9,892 nucleotides of DNA from assembly GCA_021155845.1 (NCBI GenBank), contig JAJNBK010000065.1:1-9892 (forward strand), written 5' to 3'. Of the stretch, positions 5,123-9,892 are shown piece by piece (positions within the stretch are counted from its first letter, which is position 1; the number at the start of each line of letters is the position of its first letter). Origin of the DNA: Nitrososphaeraceae archaeon. Its GTDB lineage: Archaea; Thermoproteota; Nitrososphaeria; Nitrososphaerales; Nitrososphaeraceae. Under the pieces are notes generated by a model, which saw nothing but the letters and a program-made list of their open reading frames with translations, searched no databases and had not been told where the DNA came from. Both the position numbers and the translations under genes were made by a program.

Positions 5123-6919
5123 TTGACGATTACAACAATAATATCACTGCCTTTAATATTAATGGTATTAGTCTCATTACAATATTACTTATCTAATACA
5201 GATAATGTTGTTATTGCTCAGGGCGATAATCCATCGTTATCAGATGGTTATAATGACAATAATAATGACAGCAGCGGCAGAATTGCCAGCAATAGGAGTG
5301 ATGAGGATGTTATTGCTAATGCTTCTTCGTTTTCTCCTTCTATCTTGTCTAATTCTGGTATAGATGTAAATACTTTCCCTGTTGGAATAGCTGTAAATCC
5401 TAATGCCAAGAAAGTATATGTAGCAAATGAATATTCTAATACTGTATCTGTTATAGATGCAGAAACAGATAAGGTTCAGAACCGAATCAATGTTGATGTC
5501 TTTCCTTATGGTATCGATACAAACCCTCTCAATAATAGAGTCTATGTAACAAATAAAGGATCAAATACCGTTTCTGTTATAGATGGCTCCATTGACACTA
5601 AATTGCTTGATATACCGGTGGGTAAATCGCCTGTTGGCATAGCAGTTAATCCATCTGCTAATTGGATATATGTAACAAACTTGGAAGATGGCACTTTATC
5701 TATTATAGATGGCATATCTAATGAAGTAATTAATACACTATCAGTGGGGAAAATACCATATGGCATAGCAGTTAATCCTCTGTCTAACAAAGTATACGTT
5801 ACAGATATAGATTCAAATACAGTATCGGTTATAGATGGAGAAACAAATAATATAACTGCTAAAATATCGGTAGGGAAAAGACCTACAGGTTTAGCAATTG
5901 ATATTACTGAAGGAAATAACAGACTATATGTCGCAAATCATGATTCCGATAGTATTTCTGTTATTGATACAATAACTAATAATGTAATAGATAATATAAC
6001 TTCTGGTGGCGATTCACCTGTTGGCATAGCAATTAATCCTATTACCAAGAAGTTATATGTCAGCAATATAGCATCAAATACAGTATCCGTTATAGATACC
6101 AAATCAATAAACACTGACGACTATACCTATGACAAAACCAAGACTAATAAAACACTAACACCAACTACATCATCATTCAAGAATGATGTCATCCTGAAAG
6201 AAATAAGCGTAAATCCCACCATGAAAAAGTCATACAGCGGTGAAGACTCATTAGTAAATCTGCCATCTTATGTAGGCTTTCCGCTTCTTGCAAGCCACAT
6301 TACAATTGACCCTTATGAAAATAGAATATACATTACAAATACTGGATCTAATACTATATCTCTTATTAATGGCTATACTGATGAAGTGGCTGTAAGGTTA
6401 ACATTTAATATCAATCCTACAAATACAGGAGAAATACGATGTAATGGTGTGAAAAATATTTCAGGAAATTCTACATCCTATAACAAAGGTCAGACACTCC
6501 AATGTATTGCCATACCAGAACGTGGATATACTTTTGCATCTTGGTCTGACCTTGCAAACGGCATAAACAGCAATCCCGTGACACTTGAAACTTCTGGCTT
6601 TGGCACACTAACTGCAAATTTCAAACCTGCAATAACCCTAGAAGTATATGTTTTTATAATTGGTGGTATTGTAGGTGCTGCCTCAGTGTTGATAGGATGG
6701 TATTACAAATATGGTCAGAGACGTTATGTCAACAGGTATTTAACAAGAATACAATCAACATATGACACATTACATGAAAAAGACAAGCAGCAATGTATTT
6801 TGCAGTTAAAGCGCATTAGAACTGAATTAATCTATCTCTTTAAGAAAGGATCTCTTTCTGATTCCCATTATAATGCTACTACTATAGATAGCATCGGCGG
6901 GATGATTTGCAATATATAG
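5123..6919 (+). CDS. Membrane-anchored seven-bladed YVTN beta-propeller protein
   Basis: The protein has 598 residues. It has an N-terminal hydrophobic signal or anchor (about 3-24) and an Asn/Ser/Asp-rich linker. Six consecutive YVTN-type blades (about 81-326) follow, each with PxGIA(V/I)NP, (V/I)Y(V/I)(T/A/S)N, NTVSVID and a GK turn. An insert of about 60 residues rich in Thr/Lys precedes a seventh blade (about 390-432: ENRIYITNTGSNTISLING), making seven in all. Next is a domain resembling the bacterial InlB-type repeat (about 426-502: two Cys, then GYTFASWSD and LTANF). A transmembrane helix (about 505-530) leads to a basic cytoplasmic tail of about 65 residues (LHEKDKQQC, LKRIRTELIYLFKKGSLSDSHY). 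Such propellers mediate extracellular binding or adhesion, but no ligand can be named. The start is TTG, 13 codons after an in-frame TAG with no ATG between. The tail after SDSHY looks altered compared with similar tails I recall, so the 3' end may have changed. Confidence 0.85.
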   Translation: MTITTIISLPLILMVLVSLQYYLSNTDNVVIAQGDNPSLSDGYNDNNNDSSGRIASNRSDEDVIANASSFSPSILSNSGIDVNTFPVGIAVNPNAKKVYVANEYSNTVSVIDAETDKVQNRINVDVFPYGIDTNPLNNRVYVTNKGSNTVSVIDGSIDTKLLDIPVGKSPVGIAVNPSANWIYVTNLEDGTLSIIDGISNEVINTLSVGKIPYGIAVNPLSNKVYVTDIDSNTVSVIDGETNNITAKISVGKRPTGLAIDITEGNNRLYVANHDSDSISVIDTITNNVIDNITSGGDSPVGIAINPITKKLYVSNIASNTVSVIDTKSINTDDYTYDKTKTNKTLTPTTSSFKNDVILKEISVNPTMKKSYSGEDSLVNLPSYVGFPLLASHITIDPYENRIYITNTGSNTISLINGYTDEVAVRLTFNINPTNTGEIRCNGVKNISGNSTSYNKGQTLQCIAIPERGYTFASWSDLANGINSNPVTLETSGFGTLTANFKPAITLEVYVFIIGGIVGAASVLIGWYYKYGQRRYVNRYLTRIQSTYDTLHEKDKQQCILQLKRIRTELIYLFKKGSLSDSHYNATTIDSIGGMICNI

Positions 6920-6976
6920 TCAAATCTGTCTTACATTCCACAGAACCTGCAGAAATCTTGTCCATCTATTACTACC
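6919..6976 (+). repeat. Direct repeat copy A (partner at 8178-8235)
   Basis: Starting at the last base of the YVTN stop codon, this 58-bp stretch resembles 8178-8235 in the same orientation. GTCAAATCTG is identical, followed by shared TTACA, TCCAC, CAGAAAT, TTGTCC and TATTA blocks. Hand alignment gives roughly three quarters identity with small gaps. The two copies bracket the broken zinc-ribbon and DM13 genes. Confidence 0.55.
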
Positions 6977-6996
6977 CGCCTTCTAATAATATATTG

Positions 6997-7046
6997 CAGA
7001 TTTGCTATCTGTAAAAGAAAGAAAAACAGAGGGTTTTTATTTTATT
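6997..7046 (+). terminator. Possible terminator of the YVTN gene
   Basis: A small stem CAGAT/ATCTG (6997-7001 and 7007-7011) is followed by a T-rich run at 7034-7046 (TTTTTATTTTATT). The T-rich run about 120 bp after the stop fits archaeal U-tract termination. The stem is short and 20 bp away, so its role is doubtful. Confidence 0.35.
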
Positions 7047-7054
7047 GATTGTAC

Positions 7055-7384
7055 ATGGAAAGTATCTTAAACCAGTATTAAAACGGCAATTACTACTTAT
7101 GGGATCTGGCATAGGAATCTATCTGGTAGTAGCCTATTTTTTGGATTTCTAATAGGTTTCGTAGCTAATACCTTATTCTTTATTGGAATCACTTTCTATG
7201 TTAGAAGAAACAAATCAATGCCATAAGATCGTTTGGGTTTAATGGCAAACAATTAGGTGGTGATATTAGTGCTGCAGCAAGAGGATATGCTAAGGAGATA
7301 ATGAAGCTTAACTATGTGGGTTTATCCTGTAGTAGTGCAGAAGTTAAAGGTGCAGAATGTCACAGATGTGGTTCTAAAATGTAA
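7055..7384 (+). pseudogene. Broken gene for a two-helix membrane protein with a C-terminal zinc ribbon
   Basis: Consecutive frames join into one protein. From ATG 7055 the start is MESIL. One frame on, it reads KPVLKRQLLLMGSGIGIYL (internal ATG at 7099) and runs to TAA 7159. After the T6 run at 7137-7142 the next frame reads FGFLIGFVANTLFFIGITFY and RRNKSMP before TAA 7224. The third frame then reads IRSFGFNGKQLGGD and later KLNYVGLSCSS and AECHRCGSKM before TAA 7382. Each join is consistent with loss of a single base. The layout of two hydrophobic helices, RSFGF, a Gly/Ala linker and a terminal zinc ribbon matches a small archaeal family I recall. The first ribbon Cys appears as Gly, so only part of the zinc site remains. 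It lies on the plus strand after the YVTN gene. Confidence 0.65.
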
Positions 7385-7436
7385 AATGAAAAAAGCATCA
7401 TTTTAGATGATATAAAAGAAATGATAGTAGGTAATG

Positions 7437-7461
7437 TATATATATATATACACATATATAT
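7437..7461. repeat. TA-rich microsatellite
   Basis: Seven TA units (7437-7450) are followed by CACATATATAT. It lies about 70-90 bp upstream of the ATG at 7530 and could serve as the TATA region for that gene. Simple repeats of this kind are also prone to length change. Confidence 0.5.
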
Positions 7462-7529
7462 CTAGATACCATAGTGTAATAAGCTGTTTTTGAGGCATAG
7501 CTCACATCAAAACCGAAACCTTCTTAATC

Positions 7530-8134
7530 ATGAAAACAAAAAACTTTAACTATAAACCTTATGACACATTTCCTGTGCGCAAAGGTGTCAAAATTGGCAT
7601 TACAGCTGCAATAGTTATAATAATAGGCGTAGGCGCTTATTATCTTGCTTCACCACTCTTTATTTCAACTGAAGTTAATGAGCCCCTACCTCCAAGTGTA
7701 GTAGAATCAGAAGCATATCAAAAATTTATCACAATGAGTGAAGAAGAAAAATTGGATACTGCAAAACAAATGAGTCCAGAAGAAAGAGAGGAGATAATGA
7801 CTACTGCTTCTAAACAGGGTCTTTCGTTGGTGTTGGAGACGGCATACATAATGCAGAAGGAGAGGCAAAAGTAATTCCATTCCAAAATGGAGACAGTAAT
7901 ATTTTGAGATTAGAAAACCTTAGAGTCACAAATGGGCCAGATCTATATGTATATCTTGCTACTGATAAAACCGCATTAGATTTTGTAAATGTTGGAAAAT
8001 TAAAAGCTAATAATGGTAATCAAAATTATGATATACCTGCCGGGACAGACTTGACAAACTATGATACTGTTCTGATATGGTGTAGGCCATTTTCTGTTCT
8101 ATTTGGTAGCGCAGAGCTTAGCTCAGTTACCTAA
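7530..8134 (+). pseudogene. Membrane-anchored DM13-domain protein, split by one frameshift
   Basis: From ATG 7530 the first frame encodes a cytoplasmic start, a transmembrane helix (about residues 20-44) and a Glu/Met-rich linker (MSEEEKLDTAKQMSPEEREE). It stays open to TAA 7872, but its sense ends near 7817. From there the frame one base over gives the start of a DM13 domain (GSFVGVGDGIHNAEG, VIPFQNGDS) and continues as LRLENLRVTNGPDLYVYLA, NNGNQNYDIPAGTDL and VLIWCRPFSVLFGSAELS to TAA 8132. One more G in the GGG run at 7817-7819 would fuse both into about 201 residues reading SKQGSFVGVGDG. DM13 is an extracellular domain proposed to act in redox or electron transfer, with a conserved Cys, here in LIWC. 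The domain shows no other damage, so a sequencing error or very recent mutation is as likely as true decay. The second half has no proper start of its own. Confidence 0.85.
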
Positions 8135-8177
8135 TGAGATTATTTGAATGTACCTATAAGCACGGTGGAAAAATAGC

Positions 8178-8235
8178 GTCAAATCTGTTACACATCCACC
8201 ATGAGCCACAGAAATATTGTCCTTTTATTATTACC
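8178..8235 (+). repeat. Direct repeat copy B (partner at 6919-6976)
   Basis: This matches copy A from GTCAAATCTG to the TATTATTACC end. Weaker similarity may extend upstream (AATG-TAC, CTATA, AGCA, GG-GGA in both), which would reach into the last codons of the YVTN gene in copy A. It may therefore be the remnant of the 3' end and flank of a related gene. Confidence 0.5.
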
Positions 8236-8319
8236 TATCATTATCTTCATTATCTGCCACATTCCCAAATCTGTCTAATCAAAGTGAACCTATTGAATAG
8301 AAGAGTCAGAATTTTATGA
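8201..8319 (+). pseudogene. Possible relic of a secreted-protein start
   Basis: ATG 8201 opens a 25-codon frame, MSHRNIVLLLLPIIIFII followed by a few residues and TAA, which looks like a signal peptide. One frame over at the same point the text continues ATFPNLSNQSEPIE before a TAG, like the start of a mature exported protein. The match is to composition only and no family can be named. Confidence 0.25.
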
Positions 8320-8368
8320 CAATAGTAAAGACGATATCGCTGATTGATTAATAACAGCATTACTAGTT

Positions 8369-8407
8369 TCTTCTGCAATATCATCTATTTCTTAATATTG
8401 CAGAAGA
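8369..8407. repeat. Perfect 13-bp inverted repeat with 13-nt loop
   Basis: TCTTCTGCAATAT (8369-8381) and ATATTGCAGAAGA (8395-8407) are exact reverse complements around the loop CATCTATTTCTTA. No T-run follows on either strand, so it is not an obvious terminator. It lies about 50 bp beyond the stop of the transposase fragment, which raises the possibility of an element end. Confidence 0.65.
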
Positions 8408-8460
8408 TGTTAAAATAAAATTGTTCGATTTACTTTAGCGGGTCAAACACACTTTCTAGT

Positions 8461-8763
8461 TCACTTGTAGATTCTCAGATGACTAACGCTAACCCCTTGC
8501 AATCTCAAAAACTTTTGAACATTTCGTAACGATTCACCTGTGAAATATAATTGCATCGTATAGATAATCATTTGAGGTGTCTCATTCTCAGTCTCTCCTG
8601 GTGTATGATTGAAAACTTTCTGCGGCCTCATACAAAAATCTTTGCAGATATACCTCCATTTTTCAGATTTGACAGTAGTCCAATAACAAGGACGATGAAG
8701 AAGTGTATTTGGATTATATATCGATATTAACAAGAAAAACAACTTTTGACAATAGTGAGCCAC
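8461..8763 (-). pseudogene. 5' fragment of an IS6-like (DDE) transposase gene
   Basis: The minus-strand frame reads from a GTG at 8763 and gives 100 residues. A partly preserved zinc-finger region (EKWRYICKDFC) is followed by NHTPGETENETPQMI and then the helix-turn-helix segment MQLYFTGESLRNVQKFLRLQ, ending HLRIYK. This resembles from memory the N-terminal region of archaeal IS6/IS240-type transposases, which continue as IYKWIKKY into a DDE catalytic domain. Here the Trp codon after IYK is TGA (8463-8461), and only a few codons like the family follow (TRK) before more stops. The whole DDE domain is missing. The first Cys pair is also imperfect. The fragment cannot be active, and no matching terminal inverted repeats or target duplication were found on either side. 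Confidence 0.65.
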
Positions 8764-8783
8764 GACTACTACTCATTTGTGTA

Positions 8784-8988
8784 GATGCTATGGATGCTTC
8801 ATCCGCCGTTACATTTGATATTTATTGTGTGAAATGAATATCTAGATGGAAAGGCTGTTAATAACAAAGATACCCGCAATATCGATTAGCAAGATAAAGA
8901 AGCTGAGTATTACACAATAGACTATCCTACAGGTATATCAATAGAAGAACATGTTACTGCAAGTATGTCACCTAATCCAAGATATTAG
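8784..8988 (+). pseudogene. Decayed coding stretch of unknown family
   Basis: One frame reads DAMDASSAVTFDIYCVK and stops at a TGA. The next frame reads NEYLDGKAVNNKDTRNID, TAG (8887-8889), then QDKEAEYYTIDYPTGISIEE and HVTASMSPNPRY before TAG 8986. The text looks like protein on both sides of the internal TAG, which could have been a Gln codon. There is no start codon and no family that I recognise. It sits between the transposase fragment and the receiver remnant. Confidence 0.3.
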
Positions 8989-9030
8989 TATCCAAATTCC
9001 AGGCATAGAGAAAAAAAGAAAGCAGAAAAA

Positions 9031-9257
9031 TATATGTTCTGCTATAGAATTATAGAACATGTGATATGTCAGGTGATGATCTTGCCGGTAAAATAAGAGA
9101 ACTAAGAGGCGAAAATACAATTCTAATAAGCGCTTATGAACTTGAAGGCAATATGGTCACAAATTTAAAGCAGAAGAAGAACTGTATTGTTGTTGACTCT
9201 AATAGAAAGCTAGTTAGTTCGACATTGCTTATGGGGAGAATAGAACAATATGTTTGA
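9031..9257 (+). pseudogene. C-terminal half of a response-regulator receiver domain
   Basis: From ATG 9066 a 63-codon frame reads MSGDDLAGKIRELRGENTIL, ISAYELEGNMVTNLKQ, an NRKLVSSTLL stretch and MGRIEQYV. This is the second half of a CheY-like receiver: the MSG after the DxxMP loop, the helix LAGKIREL, the ILISAYE strand with the switch Ser, and the RKLV position where receivers have Lys-Pro. Upstream, 9031-9065 still resembles a degraded VLLDIRMPD sequence, but a TAG lies in frame and the phosphoacceptor Asp is not kept. The N-terminal half with the acidic pocket is absent. It therefore cannot work as a phosphorylated receiver. It ends 29 bp before the histidine kinase gene, suggesting a former two-component pair. 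Confidence 0.6.
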
Positions 9258-9286
9258 ACAACAACATTTGAGAGTAAATATAAAAA

Positions 9287-9892
9287 ATGTATAACGCCAA
9301 GGAATCTAACAATAACCCACAAACAATAGACGACAAAAAATTTCTTGATGCATTATTTGAATTTATACATTCAGTTGAATCCGAAATTGATATAATGCTG
9401 CCTGAATCCGCATCCTTACAATTTCTATCATACTGCAAGATAATTGATTATCTGATATCACAGAAACTTAGCAAGAATATCATCATTAAGATGATATGCC
9501 CTTTTGATGAAAATAGTAGGAAGTTAATAAAACAGATAGTCCCTTTTATCGTATACCAATCTATAAAATTATCATCGCATAAAACAGCAGCAGCAACAGT
9601 ACAAAATTCATTGCTCTTTATCAGAGATAAACAAGATATTTTTTCATTTTCAATTGATATTCACCGGTATGATAAAGAAAATAAAGATTATAATGAGAAT
9701 AAAAATAAAAATAGTATTTTTTCTGTTAATGATTGGCTGTATTCAAAAAATGTCTCTGTAGTCAAGAATTCAGTATCTTGTTTTGATATTATATGGGAAG
9801 AAAAAGAAAATTATGATAAAATGATAGAAGAAAAAAAGCACTCAGACCTTTTGGTTGATTTAATCACACATGATATAGGAAATTATCATCAA
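9287..9892 (+). CDS. Sensor histidine kinase, N-terminal part (cut by window edge)
   Basis: The frame is open from ATG 9287 to the window end (202 codons). Residues about 20-185 form a soluble sensory region with no membrane helix. SLQFLSYCKIIDYLISQKL, IIIKMICPFDENSRKLIKQI, an NSLLFIRDK strand, NDWLYSKNVSVVKNSVSCFD and a final IIWEEKENYDKMIEE helix match the intracellular sensory domain I recall from Nitrososphaera kinases, whose fold resembles TrmB/phospholipase-D-like sensors. The dimerisation helix begins SDLLVDLITHDIGNYHQ, where H195 is the expected phosphorylated His. The ATPase domain would follow outside the window. It lies 29 bp after the receiver remnant. GAGAG about 13 bases before the ATG is a weak ribosome site, and AAATATAAAA lies directly before the start. 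It is probably a cytoplasmic kinase with unknown signal. Confidence 0.85.
   Translation, partial: MYNAKESNNNPQTIDDKKFLDALFEFIHSVESEIDIMLPESASLQFLSYCKIIDYLISQKLSKNIIIKMICPFDENSRKLIKQIVPFIVYQSIKLSSHKTAAATVQNSLLFIRDKQDIFSFSIDIHRYDKENKDYNENKNKNSIFSVNDWLYSKNVSVVKNSVSCFDIIWEEKENYDKMIEEKKHSDLLVDLITHDIGNYHQ

Larger units (their letters stand above)
8135..8460. other. Gene debris between the DM13 gene and the transposase fragment
   Basis: No intact gene is visible. The interval contains repeat copy B (8178-8235), a possible secreted-protein start (8201-8319) and a perfect 13-bp-stem hairpin (8369-8407), listed separately. An open stretch 8134-8319 overlapping the DM13 stop runs through the repeat copy and has no recognisable motif. 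Confidence 0.45.

Noticed and set aside
5542..5790. Minus-strand open stretch inside the YVTN gene
   Set aside because: Repetitive antisense image of the propeller blades.
8134..8319. Plus-strand open stretch overlapping the DM13 stop
   Set aside because: It runs through direct repeat copy B and has no motif; a signal-peptide-like frame over the same bases is more protein-like.
8369..8407. Hairpin considered as an IS200/IS605 end
   Set aside because: The nearby transposase fragment is of the DDE IS6-like type, and no HUH transposase or second matching hairpin is seen.
8443..8453. GCGGGTCAAAC considered as an IS terminal repeat
   Set aside because: No matching inverted copy was found on the other side of the transposase fragment.
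9134..9438. Two overlapping minus-strand open stretches
   Set aside because: Antisense to the receiver remnant and the histidine kinase start, without coding features.

Overview
The window is AT-rich archaeal DNA and most resembles an ammonia-oxidising Nitrososphaerota genome of the Nitrososphaera/Ca. Nitrosocosmicus type. The grounds are protein families I recognise rather than any search: tandem DUF2795 domains joined to a C2H2 zinc finger, a membrane-anchored DM13 domain, a YVTN beta-propeller with a C-terminal cytoplasmic tail, a histidine kinase whose H-box reads HDIGNYHQ, and TTG starts behind archaeal TATA boxes. The genus-level assignment is inference.

Layout from left to right. Positions 1-282 (minus) hold the N-terminal part of a secreted or membrane-anchored protein that runs off the left edge. 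Positions 283-821 hold a CxxC/coiled-coil gene relic that contains an 18-bp palindrome, and six TGAC boxes spaced exactly 11 bp apart. Positions 822-2371 (minus) are a two-gene operon: a protein of unknown function ending in DUF2795, then a C2H2 zinc-finger protein with two DUF2795 domains. Positions 2372-3197 hold a zinc-finger relic and an intact 54-residue zinc-ribbon gene (2925-3089, minus, TTG start). Positions 3198-3724 (plus) are the remains of an isochorismatase-like cysteine hydrolase. Positions 4054-4548 (minus) encode a secreted Ser/Asp/Glu-rich protein with an internal repeat. Positions 5123-6919 (plus) encode a large membrane-anchored seven-bladed YVTN propeller protein. Positions 7055-7384 (plus) are a broken membrane/zinc-ribbon gene. 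Positions 7530-8134 (plus) are a membrane-anchored DM13 gene split by one frameshift. Positions 8135-9257 are mostly debris: a perfect 13-bp-stem hairpin, the 5' part of an IS6-like transposase gene ended by a stop at a Trp codon, unknown decayed frames and half of a response-regulator receiver. Positions 9287-9892 (plus) hold the N-terminal 202 residues of a sensor histidine kinase that runs off the right edge.

Taken together, this is a low-density accessory region of surface, redox and signalling genes in which many genes are in visible decay. Two nearby frame breaks (7817, 7137) sit in short homopolymers and could be sequence errors. The cysteine hydrolase and transposase remnants have several lesions or missing halves and are real wrecks. 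The intact genes point to zinc-binding regulators (C2H2-DUF2795 and the zinc ribbon), extracellular adhesion or interaction (YVTN and the Ser-rich protein) and two-component sensing. I see no CRISPR array, tRNA, rRNA or complete mobile element.
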